From NCBI GenBank assembly GCA_027314685.1, contig DAHVAI010000242.1, positions 1 through 28,745 of the forward strand: 28,745 nucleotides of DNA, in the 5' to 3' direction. Each line of letters opens with the position of its first letter. Position 1 is the stretch's first letter. The position numbers and the translations under genes are program-made. This DNA is from Nitrososphaerota archaeon. Lineage in GTDB: Archaea; Thermoproteota; Nitrososphaeria; Nitrososphaerales; CADDZS01. This document shows positions 7,726 through 14,554 of the stretch, one piece after another. The notes under the pieces were generated by a model. That model ran no database searches. It was not told where the DNA came from and was given only the letters and a program-made list of their open reading frames with translations.

Positions 7726-7865
7726 CAGCCGCCTGGCCAAAGCTATAGAGTGGAATACTATACGCCAGATCCTTAGTAGAACAGCCATGAAAAAAGTTGT
7801 ACAGGCGTTTCAAAAACGTATGGTTAAACACGACACGCTTGTTTGTTGATTCAAGTGGCTAGTAC

Positions 7866-8186
7866 TTGGCGCAAACAACCTCCTCGCTTTTGGAGATTCC
7901 GCAAACCGTAGCTTACGACCTTGACTCTCTTGTGCACCACAAGAAGCGGCGCGTCATAAGATCCCAGCCAGCCATACTAGCTGCCATACTTGAGGCATGC
8001 AGGACGCCGTGCGTGCAACACTGGATCATGGTAAAGGCGCGCCTTGGGTATGACACTTTCTGGAAGCACATGAACGCTCTAGTCTCTGCGGGGATGATGA
8101 ATACGTTAAGCGATGGGAGCAAGACGCTTTACTTAGTCAATGAGAAAGGACTGATTCTTCTCAAAGAGCTTGAAAGCGACATCTAG
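7866..8186 (+). CDS. Winged helix-turn-helix regulator, ArnR1-like (106 aa)
   Basis: A small DNA-binding protein with one archaeal winged-helix domain (residues about 30-104). Helices appear in AILAAILEACRTP and WIMVKARLGYDTFWKHMNAL, where the recognition helix is YDTFWKHMNALVSAG. The wing is SDGSKTLYLVNEKG, and KGLILLKEL closes the domain. This matches the HTH_45 (ArnR1-like) family common in archaea. The frame opens only at 7863, so the start is TTG at 7866 or a later TTG/GTG; the first ATG would remove most of the domain. It ends 5 nt before the GDT1-like gene, so the two form one transcription unit and it may regulate that gene or the divergent MFS gene. Confidence 0.75.
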   Translation: MAQTTSSLLEIPQTVAYDLDSLVHHKKRRVIRSQPAILAAILEACRTPCVQHWIMVKARLGYDTFWKHMNALVSAGMMNTLSDGSKTLYLVNEKGLILLKELESDI

Positions 8187-8191
8187 AATCG

Positions 8192-8824
8192 TTGAAATCG
8201 TGGGTAAGCCCATTTGAGAGCGCATTGATCCTTGCAACTTTTGTTACCATAGTTCTCACCATATTCGTAGTGGAGCTGACGGACAAGGATGCGCTACTTC
8301 TTCTCACACTTGCGACGCGCATCAGGCCAAGAACGGCGTTTCTCTCTGGAGCTATTGCTTTCACGATAACCTCCGCAGTCATCGTGACTCTTGGCTATTT
8401 TCTGATCAAGGTTTTGCCGATATACTGGGTAAGGGTTGCTGGGGGGTTTGTGATGATAGGGTTTGGGTTGTTTGAATACCTGAGAAAGGATGGCGAGAAA
8501 GAGCGCGTTCTCAAAACGGCGCAAGGTAGCGAATGGGCGGTGTTTTTGGGCGCTGTCTCCATGCTCGTGCTGCTTGACCTCGCAGGGGACGCTACAGAGG
8601 TAATGACCATAGTCTTTGTAGCTAGGTTTTCTAACGCGCTATTGGTCTTTTTTGGGGCCGTGCTTGCACTTGTGGTTGCTTCTGGCATCGAGACGTTTTT
8701 GGGTAAAAACCTTGGGAATGTGCTATCCGCTAGGAGAGTAAGAATCATGTCTCTCATTGTGTTCGTGATAATTGGTATCGTCATTATTGCCACGACCGTG
8801 CTCGGCGTTCCCAGTTTCCTTTAG
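8192..8824 (+). CDS. Six-helix membrane protein of the GDT1/TMEM165 (UPF0016) type (210 aa)
   Basis: It is made of two related three-helix halves. Each half has a helix bearing an acidic motif where GDT1 proteins have E-x-G-D-(K/R)-(T/S): ELTDKD at residues 28-33 and DLAGDAT at 129-135. Family members move Mn2+ or Ca2+ across membranes in exchange for protons. Both motifs deviate from consensus (Gly replaced in the first, leading Glu shifted or lost in the second), so metal specificity may differ; LysE-like exporters are an alternative. A charged loop, RKDGEKERVLKTAQGSE, separates the halves. The start is TTG 8192, directly after the regulator's stop. No ATG lies upstream in frame. Confidence 0.68.
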   Translation: MKSWVSPFESALILATFVTIVLTIFVVELTDKDALLLLTLATRIRPRTAFLSGAIAFTITSAVIVTLGYFLIKVLPIYWVRVAGGFVMIGFGLFEYLRKDGEKERVLKTAQGSEWAVFLGAVSMLVLLDLAGDATEVMTIVFVARFSNALLVFFGAVLALVVASGIETFLGKNLGNVLSARRVRIMSLIVFVIIGIVIIATTVLGVPSFL

Positions 8825-8910
8825 ACGAAGCTCTGATTTGCTCGATAAATCGATCCTATAGTCTCCGCCGGTAGCTCACGCGTTGAATTGTGATGTTTCA
8901 CATAGGAGGC

Positions 8911-9801
8911 TCAATTCGTCAGTTGTTCCTCTACCTTGATAGCTTCCCTGATCACTAGAGTCTTGATCGGTTCGTCTGACTCGCTCTTTGCAGAGACTTC
9001 GATCACAATCTGGTATGTGCCAGCTGCGACATCGATCACTTCAATCCTTGTCTTGCTTTGATCTACGTAATCATACTTACCCAGTGATTCAAGGAGCGCA
9101 GATTTGAACCTGTCAAAATCTATCTTCTTCTCGAGATCCATCCTGACCCTTACCACGCGCGCTTCCATCTTTGTGTAGTTAATCACCATCGAACTGATAA
9201 CCGCAGAGTTGGGAAAATCCGCAGGAACGCCGCTGTCCAGGCGGACGCGAGTGAAAAAAATTCCTACGTCCTGCACAACTCCTGCAAAGCCGCTCGGTTG
9301 GTTTTCGTGCGAGTAACTAGACCCGGTTGTTCCATAAGAGGACGTGGCAAGAAGTACGTGATCTCCTATCTCGAATGGCCTCGACATCAATAGAGACAGT
9401 CCTGCGAAAATATTTCCTAGCACCTGCTGGGCAGCCAGTCCCAAGACTATGCCCAAAAATCCTGCGCCTACAAGAGCCGCCGTGAGGTTTACTCCAAAGA
9501 CCGAGAAGACAAAGATTATCAGTACTATTCCTGCTATCAGCTGGAAAGCGTTCTTTATCCCGTGAGTGCGCGTTGCGCCCAATGTGGGTTCCACTACGCG
9601 CTCAAGGATCCTATCAACGAGTCTTATCACAAGATATCCTGCGACAAGGACTATCATAGAGTAGATTGGGAAGACGTAGATCCGCGAGACGAGACCAAAA
9701 CTAGCGAGATAGTGCACTAGTAGCGCAACAATGATGCCAGAGAATATGACTACTAGAATCGAGTCGAGTATGCGCTCTCTCTTGCTAGCAGTTTTTGCCA
9801 T
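8911..9801 (-). CDS. MscS-family mechanosensitive channel (296 aa)
   Basis: A small-conductance mechanosensitive channel subunit that opens when membrane tension rises, releasing solutes after osmotic downshock. The first helices span about residues 13-35, 40-60 and 85-110. The pore helix follows as ALVGAGFLGIVLGLAAQQVL (about 109-128), with the Gly/Ala pattern of TM3, and then GNIFAGLSLLMSRPFEIGDH, the MscS beta-domain signature. A mixed alpha/beta cytosolic domain completes it. An insertion rich in Ser, Tyr and Gly (TSSYGTTGSSYSHENQ) follows the signature and is unusual. It starts at ATG 9801, 36 nt after the PadR gene ends, so regulator and channel are probably co-transcribed. Confidence 0.92.
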   Translation of the reverse strand: MAKTASKRERILDSILVVIFSGIIVALLVHYLASFGLVSRIYVFPIYSMIVLVAGYLVIRLVDRILERVVEPTLGATRTHGIKNAFQLIAGIVLIIFVFSVFGVNLTAALVGAGFLGIVLGLAAQQVLGNIFAGLSLLMSRPFEIGDHVLLATSSYGTTGSSYSHENQPSGFAGVVQDVGIFFTRVRLDSGVPADFPNSAVISSMVINYTKMEARVVRVRMDLEKKIDFDRFKSALLESLGKYDYVDQSKTRIEVIDVAAGTYQIVIEVSAKSESDEPIKTLVIREAIKVEEQLTN

Positions 9802-9837
9802 GCGCAGTCCTCAGTTTCATGAGGGTGCCTAATGTCT

Positions 9838-10326
9838 TTAGGCTACTTTGTTTTCCGGATTCTTGTCCGATCGATCCAGGCGCTCAATCTCCGCCTGAAG
9901 GAATTTTCTATACCTCGCTTTTTGCGTGTCGCCAAGCTTTGAGATGTCGTTTCTGAAATTTTTCATCACCGCTACGACGCCATCCACGGCATCTTTTGCT
10001 AGAAGCTGTCCAAAGACGCCTATCCTCGTGAACGTGGTGAGCAGGTTGTCCAGTTCCTTGTCCTTCTCGGTGTACTGCGCGAGATAATCCTGGCCAGCTT
10101 TCGTTATCTGGTAGCCTCTACCTTCCTCGACTTCCTCTATCAAACCTGATGAGAGAAGCTTTCCCAGCAACGGGTAAACCAGTCCTGGTGATGGCTTCCA
10201 CGATCCGTTTGTCCTCTTGGCAGTTTCTTCCATGATCTCCTTTCCAGTCATGGACTTCTCATGCAGAAGGGAGAGCACGTAATACCTGGAAAATCCTCTT
10301 GGGACTACGCTACTTGATGTTTGCAT
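9838..10326 (-). CDS. PadR-family transcriptional regulator (162 aa from the corrected start)
   Basis: A winged-helix repressor. The N-terminal domain has YYVLSLLHEKSMTGKEIMEE, then WKPSPGLVYPLLGKLLSSGL, the PadR recognition helix with its S-P-G-x-x-Y-P-x-L signature, and a wing with GRGYQITKAGQ. The C-terminal part is a dimerising helical region. The open frame reaches ATG 10395, but a strong box A (10364-10373) and a palindrome (10341-10366) lie inside that extension. I therefore place the start at ATG 10326, giving MQTSSSVVPRGFSRYYV. The promoter and operator are then in the right place for autoregulation. It heads a pair with the MscS gene. Confidence 0.88.
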   Translation of the reverse strand: MQTSSSVVPRGFSRYYVLSLLHEKSMTGKEIMEETAKRTNGSWKPSPGLVYPLLGKLLSSGLIEEVEEGRGYQITKAGQDYLAQYTEKDKELDNLLTTFTRIGVFGQLLAKDAVDGVVAVMKNFRNDISKLGDTQKARYRKFLQAEIERLDRSDKNPENKVA

Positions 10327-10340
10327 TTCTTTCTCACTTG

Positions 10341-10366
10341 TATCGCTAACGATATCACTAGCGATA
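10341..10366. promoter_or_regulatory. 26-bp near-perfect palindrome, probable PadR operator
   Basis: The outer arms TATCGCTA (10341-10348) and TAGCGATA (10359-10366) are exact complements, and the centre is GATATC. In total 22 of 26 bases are symmetric. It overlaps the downstream edge of the padR box A and covers the predicted transcript start, an ideal place for a repressor. It is also 102 nt before the start of the divergent surface-protein gene. Confidence 0.75.
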
Positions 10367-10373
10367 TTTAAGC
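10364..10373 (-). promoter_or_regulatory. Box A (TATA) promoter element of the PadR-MscS unit
   Basis: The minus strand reads GCTTAAATAT, close to the archaeal TTTAWATA consensus, 38-47 nt before ATG 10326. Transcription would start near 10342, inside the palindrome. Confidence 0.7.
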
Positions 10374-10467
10374 GTGCTTGTTGCGCCATTACCATGCACC
10401 TCGCGTGATTACCATTCTAAAATTAGATTTTAGTATGGGGAGACGGCGTGGCACTTGGGTTCATGTA

Positions 10468-11439
10468 ATGCTGAAATTAGAGAATACCGCGTTGCGTCTT
10501 GCTATGTATTCTGTTCTTGCCGCTCTACTCTTGTTTAGTTTTCCAATTGTATCTGCTTCGACAGTCAACATCGCTCTTAATCCTGCGACTGGCGTTGCAA
10601 AGGTAACAGGAATGAGCACGACTACGATTGTATTCACTTATCCTGCAAACTCTACAATCTCAAGGTTCTTGAATGGATCAAACTACTCCGCGCAGGCTTC
10701 TGGTAACGTTGCCGGGGGACAAGGTCCTGCCATGGATTTTCAAGATGCGCTACGCAATTACACTAGCGAAGTAACCGTGCAGAACCTGAGCGCTTCGCTT
10801 AGCACGACTTCAAAAGCAAACGCAACAGCCATGGTGATAACTCGAGAGACCAATATCACTGGCTACGTCAGTGGTGTGTTCAACGTGACTAACGGTACGG
10901 TGACTGCAAACTTGGGATGGAAGGCGTTTGTCATAAGAGGCCCGTTCGTCATGCCTCTTGACGGTCACGACTATGACTTGAATACGCTCGGTTCAGCCGC
11001 GATGATGCCCATGCGAGGGATCGCTTCTTCATTCTTGAGTGGTTCATTTGGCGACCAAAACATCTGGTCTCGTTCGACGATAGACTTTTCTTCACTAAAC
11101 ACGCCTCTCAACAACTGGACCAGAGTTTACAACTCTGCCACGAACACAACAACCTTCACCAAGACCATCAACACATTGGCAAACTACTCTTCATCTGTTT
11201 CGTTTAACGGCGAGAGCTATTCGCTTTCGATGACCTACGACCCTTCGTCCACGATTAGCGTGAGCGGTTACGCATCTCCTCAAGGCAATACCCTAGTCTT
11301 TGGCCAGGCGCCACAGAACTACACATACCCCACGATTGCTATTACCATAGTTGCAATCATTGCGCTAGTAGGCTACATCGCGATTAAGAAGCGACACCCG
11401 AGTATAGCGAAAAGCTCTACTCCCAGTCTTCAGTACTGA
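10468..11439 (+). CDS. Secreted, C-terminally membrane-anchored surface protein of unknown function (323 aa)
   Basis: From ATG 10468 the protein starts with a signal-like segment (MLKLENTALRLAMYSVLAAL, then LLLFSFPIVSA). A Ser/Thr/Asn-rich extracellular domain of about 270 residues follows, with many N-x-S/T sequons (for example NYSSSV, NITGYV, NGTVTA). The C-terminal helix IAITIVAIIALVGYIAIKKR is followed by a short basic tail that stays inside the cell. Upstream starts at 10378 and 10435 exist in frame, but the first would overlap the padR promoter region and both would put charged sequence before the signal peptide. I recognise no family. The divergent arrangement with PadR suggests shared control. 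Its last 23 bases overlap the convergent CBS gene. Confidence 0.72.
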   Translation: MLKLENTALRLAMYSVLAALLLFSFPIVSASTVNIALNPATGVAKVTGMSTTTIVFTYPANSTISRFLNGSNYSAQASGNVAGGQGPAMDFQDALRNYTSEVTVQNLSASLSTTSKANATAMVITRETNITGYVSGVFNVTNGTVTANLGWKAFVIRGPFVMPLDGHDYDLNTLGSAAMMPMRGIASSFLSGSFGDQNIWSRSTIDFSSLNTPLNNWTRVYNSATNTTTFTKTINTLANYSSSVSFNGESYSLSMTYDPSSTISVSGYASPQGNTLVFGQAPQNYTYPTIAITIVAIIALVGYIAIKKRHPSIAKSSTPSLQY

Positions 11440-12391
11440 GCTCATAGTGCCCTTGCACGAAGGGCTTTACGACAATATCCCATCTCGATACAACCTTTGA
11501 GCTCTTATTGCAGACTAGGCAATCGCCTATCCTGTCTCCAATCTCAAGAGAAGCCTGATTGATCGTTTTCTCATCTGCAATCAGGTGTGCCATGTTAGAA
11601 TCGAGTTCTGAGAGCTTGGCGTTAGTCCAGAGCTCCGGCGATTTCTTTGCTATCTCAAGCCTATCTGGAGAGAATAAGAATCTGATAATGTCCCTGTCTG
11701 AAACAAATTCGAGATTGTCGTTGCGATGAGTGCTGCTCTTGAGAAATACCCTTCTTACTCTGTTGCGAAACATCAGCCTCACAGCTTCCATTAGATCTTG
11801 ATTTGATGGTATCGAAATCATATCAGAACCTACGTCTTCAGTGCGTAGTTTTGACGTAATCTTGTGTTCGCGATATAGTTTCAATATTTCAGATAGCGTG
11901 ACCAGTTCTCTCATAGTGGTGTTTCTTTCAACTGCTGCGCTTCCAAACCTTGTCTTGACAAAAACATTCAAGAGATCTTCCAAACTATCATCATAGTTTA
12001 CTGTCCCTATCCAAAGCGACATTTCCTGGCATGGTGTCCAGATGAATTTCTCGTAATCTTTCGGATTAGTGTTTAGTAGTTTATTCAGAATGGAAGCACC
12101 GCCCAGTGCCGCATACATCTTGATTTTTGTTTCCGGGTCCATCCTTGGCTCGAGTCCCTGGACAACAGGGAGCATGTGGACCTCCCCGAGCTGAAGCAAG
12201 TTGCCGCTGATGATAATAGGACTCTTGCCGTCAATCACTGGTCTTGGAATTTCGAACAGCTTTGGCAATAGCATCGAGAGTTTTGTTTTCTTCAAGAGCC
12301 TCTCACAATGATTGTTCATCGAATATAATAACTGATTTTGTTTTGGTAATTGCAGGTACCAAGTATCTATACTGTAAAATGACAGTAACAT
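11417..12391 (-). CDS. CBS-domain pair protein (324 aa)
   Basis: A cytoplasmic protein with a C-terminal pair of CBS motifs. The first is near residues 183-245, with MISIPSNQDLMEAVRLMFRN and VSDRDIIRFLF; the second is near 259-312, with LIADEKTINQASLEIGDR and VVSRWDIVVKPF. CBS pairs usually bind adenine nucleotides and act as energy or ligand sensors. The N-terminal 150 residues (IISGNLLQLGEVHMLP, LGGASILNKLL and WTPCQEMSLWIG) match nothing I know. Starts at ATG 12391 and ATG 12319 are both possible; a TATA-like AGTATAGAT near 12364-12372 would favour the shorter form. The 3' end overlaps the convergent surface-protein gene by 23 bp. Confidence 0.7.
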   Translation of the reverse strand: MLLSFYSIDTWYLQLPKQNQLLYSMNNHCERLLKKTKLSMLLPKLFEIPRPVIDGKSPIIISGNLLQLGEVHMLPVVQGLEPRMDPETKIKMYAALGGASILNKLLNTNPKDYEKFIWTPCQEMSLWIGTVNYDDSLEDLLNVFVKTRFGSAAVERNTTMRELVTLSEILKLYREHKITSKLRTEDVGSDMISIPSNQDLMEAVRLMFRNRVRRVFLKSSTHRNDNLEFVSDRDIIRFLFSPDRLEIAKKSPELWTNAKLSELDSNMAHLIADEKTINQASLEIGDRIGDCLVCNKSSKVVSRWDIVVKPFVQGHYELSTEDWE

Positions 12392-12488
12392 TAATTAGCC
12401 AGAATCTCGTAATATCATGAACACATTACAAAACCCCCCACAAAAAACCGAACCTTTCCAAGAATAGATAGAGTATCTGAGCTCTTGG

Positions 12489-12513
12489 TTGCCGCCCAGA
12501 GAGGCGCTCCTAC
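12489..12513 (+). repeat. Direct repeat, copy 1 (25 bp)
   Basis: The segment begins TTGCCGCCCA and ends GAGGCGCTCCTAC. It matches copy 2 at 22 of 25 positions, and weaker similarity (TCTGAG) extends about 15-20 nt upstream in both copies. Confidence 0.65.
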
Positions 12514-12603
12514 CAAAGCATGTTGCGGCTCTATATGTCCCTGGAGGCTGGCTTGTCGTGGCTAGTCCAATTGGTTAGGCTATCTTTCTAGTCTGAGATG
12601 GCG

Positions 12604-12628
12604 TTGCCGTCCATTGAGGCGCTCCTAC
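12604..12628 (+). repeat. Direct repeat, copy 2 (25 bp)
   Basis: The segment begins TTGCCGTCCA and ends GAGGCGCTCCTAC, 115 nt after copy 1. In both copies the same relative frame reads L-P-x-x-E-A-L-L. Confidence 0.65.
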
Positions 12629-12723
12629 TCCATCAGGAAAAGAAAGAATGCTTGGCTGGATGCACGAAGATAACGTGTAGCGTAATGATAGCGGAGCAAG
12701 TCAACACGCATCATTCTAGAATA

Positions 12724-12731
12724 TTCTTTAA
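12724..12731 (+). promoter_or_regulatory. Box A-like element of the toroid-protein gene
   Basis: TTCTTTAA lies about 26 nt before ATG 12754, the spacing expected for a leaderless archaeal transcript. Confidence 0.4.
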
Positions 12732-12753
12732 TCGCCCATGTTTATCTTAACAC

Positions 12754-13695
12754 ATGAACGATCTTGTCACTAGTTGGCTACTTGAGGAAGATCAACCCGC
12801 ATCCCGTTATTACACTCTCGTCGATCTCTTAGGTAGATCTGAGAATGACGCTGAAGTAAAGCAAGCTTACGCCCAGATTCCAAAAAGAGGTTGGGCCCAC
12901 GATATCCTAAAGAAGCAACATCCCAAGGGATTCTGGGAATCAGAAAAATCACTTTATAGGCCAAAGTATACCTCTACCAACTGGCGCGCGATTGTTCTTT
13001 CCGACCTTGGTCTCACGGCTAAAGATCCAAGAATCAAAAGGACAGCAGACCTCATTTTCAAGCACTGGCTCTCAGTCCCTTCCTCAGAGAACGTGTTTAA
13101 CGAGGAGGTTTGCATAGTCGGAAACACAGCAAGAACTCTTACGCGCTTTGGTTATGGAAACGATTTCAGGGTGAGAAAGTTGTTTGATAGACTAGTTGAG
13201 GACCAGAAGGAAGACGGAGGATGGCACTGCTTTCAATCGACTCATGGAACGCTTGACGGCTGGGAAGGTATGGCCGCTTTTGCAGCGCTCCCAAAGCAGA
13301 TGAGGACTAGAAGCATGAAGAGTGCCATTGAAAGGGGTGCGGAATTTTACCTAGAGAGGAGGTTGTTCAAAGAAGGCTCGCGCTATGCTCCATGGTTTAG
13401 ATTCCACTATCCCAACCACTACTACTACGACATGCTCGTTGGTCTGGACATTATGACAAAACTTGGTTATGGCGACGACGAGCGGTTATCGGACGCTCTA
13501 GTTTTTTTGAAGAAAAAACGTCTAGAAGACGGAAGGTGGCTCCTGGATAGGATACACCCAGATCCCACGAGTTATCCCTGGGGTCCAAACAACTTGAAGC
13601 AAAAAACCATCTCGTTCGCTCTTGAAGAAGCTAGCAAGCCGAGCAAGTGGATCACTCTCACCGCGCTGAGAGTTTTGAATAGAGTAGAAAAATAA
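12754..13695 (+). CDS. Prenyltransferase/squalene-cyclase-like alpha-toroid protein (313 aa)
   Basis: The sequence is helical with repeats such as RLVEDQKEDGGWHCFQ (residues about 147-162), LVFLKKKRLEDGRWLL and KQHPKGFWESEKSL. These are the (Q/K)-x-x-D-G-x-W motifs of alpha/alpha-toroid terpenoid cyclases and protein prenyltransferase beta subunits. At 313 residues it is about half a squalene-hopene cyclase and lacks an obvious DXDD acid motif, so cyclase activity is doubtful; it may be a glycan- or lipid-binding toroid. There is no signal peptide or membrane helix. ATG 12754 is the clear start, with a box A-like element 26 nt upstream. It stands alone and no isoprenoid genes are nearby. Confidence 0.7.
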   Translation: MNDLVTSWLLEEDQPASRYYTLVDLLGRSENDAEVKQAYAQIPKRGWAHDILKKQHPKGFWESEKSLYRPKYTSTNWRAIVLSDLGLTAKDPRIKRTADLIFKHWLSVPSSENVFNEEVCIVGNTARTLTRFGYGNDFRVRKLFDRLVEDQKEDGGWHCFQSTHGTLDGWEGMAAFAALPKQMRTRSMKSAIERGAEFYLERRLFKEGSRYAPWFRFHYPNHYYYDMLVGLDIMTKLGYGDDERLSDALVFLKKKRLEDGRWLLDRIHPDPTSYPWGPNNLKQKTISFALEEASKPSKWITLTALRVLNRVEK

Positions 13696-13739
13696 CTGCT
13701 CCCTTCCCAGCCCCGGGGGCTAGGATGGGATTTCACTTT

Positions 13740-14423
13740 CTACTGCGCCGCTACCGTAGCTACTTCCGTTGCTCTTGGAGTGCTTGGCTGGAATTGAGCT
13801 AGATCAAATTCCACGCGTGGTGCCTCTCCGATCATTGAAGTGATCGTCGTCAGCAACTCCTCGTGATCTGACCTAGGTACCGAGTTTGCCAATCTTTGTT
13901 CTAGCTCCTGTAGCCTTCCCTCAGCTGCCGCAAGTTGCTCGCGCGGGACTGTCGTTTCCCTGAATGTTCTCTGCATATCTTCGAATGTCTGCTTTGGCAC
14001 GAAGTTTGTGAACTGGCTCTGGAGCGCCGTGTAATCATCCTTGGGGACGGTTGAGTTTTTCAATTGCTCATACCTTGCCTGGAGCGTTTCAAATTCAGTC
14101 CTATCGACCATGCCGCTTATTTTTGCCTCGAGCTCCTGAATCCTCCTTGTGTCGTTGGACTGGAATTGGCTTGTGATGGTCTGTGTTTCCGAAGCAATTT
14201 GTTGGCTAAGCGACTTGATGCCCTCCTCAAGATGAACAGACCTCGCTAGGTCTGACCTCGCATTCTCAAGTTCTCCGGTAAGTTCGTCGATCTGTGTCTG
14301 CATCTTTGCGACGACTTCCTGGTGAGTCTTTTTCGGCATCGATTGCTGTAACTGCGCTTCCATCGATCTGCACGTTAGTACTAGTCTCCTAACTTCGCTG
14401 GTTATCTCTTCGGATCGGGTCAA
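13740..14423 (-). CDS. Coiled-coil protein with VP(K/R) repeats (227 aa)
   Basis: A predicted cytoplasmic coiled-coil protein. A short motif recurs at roughly 16-23 residue spacing: SMPKKTHQE, MVDRTEFET, TVPKDDYTA, FVPKQTFED, TVPREQLAA and SVPRSDHEE. Each is followed by a heptad-like stretch ending in hydrophobic residues. Such regular V-P breaks suggest a rod of short helical segments. No enzyme motif is present and I know no function. The frame opens with TTG 14423; the internal ATG at residue 21 (14363) may be the true start because a TATA-like GTATAC lies at 14426-14431. It is divergent from the glycosidase gene. Confidence 0.65.
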   Translation of the reverse strand: MTRSEEITSEVRRLVLTCRSMEAQLQQSMPKKTHQEVVAKMQTQIDELTGELENARSDLARSVHLEEGIKSLSQQIASETQTITSQFQSNDTRRIQELEAKISGMVDRTEFETLQARYEQLKNSTVPKDDYTALQSQFTNFVPKQTFEDMQRTFRETTVPREQLAAAEGRLQELEQRLANSVPRSDHEELLTTITSMIGEAPRVEFDLAQFQPSTPRATEVATVAAQ

Positions 14424-14554
14424 ATTGTATACTCGCGATTTGAGTTCGCGTTGCGAGTTATGTAGAGAAGAGTCAACGCAGTTTTACAAACAGCTGTATA
14501 GTTATTCGCGGGCGCGCTACTCTTATGGGCTTGGTAGTAGCAACCCTTCCCTAG

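Larger units (their letters stand above)
12392..12753. other. Intergenic region with a degenerate duplicated block
   Basis: No intact gene is seen. A plus-strand frame from ATG 12417 is interrupted by TAG at 12465-12467, then reads a coding-like stretch with YLSSWLPPREALLPKH and ALYVPGGWLVVASPIG before the stop near 12576. A 25-bp block in it recurs at 12604. The region looks like a decayed small gene or a non-coding repeat unit duplicated once. Confidence 0.4.

Noticed and set aside
6983..7831. 282-residue minus-strand open frame overlapping the MFS gene
   Set aside because: It is a shifted-frame shadow rich in Arg, Cys and Ser with no family pattern; the MFS frame has 12 clear helices.
8395..8793. 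132-residue antisense frame inside the GDT1-like gene
   Set aside because: Composition (Thr, Ser, Asn, Pro) is that of an antisense shadow of membrane helices.
12489..12628. CRISPR-like repeat pair
   Set aside because: Only two imperfect copies 115 nt apart, with no regular spacers and no cas genes nearby.
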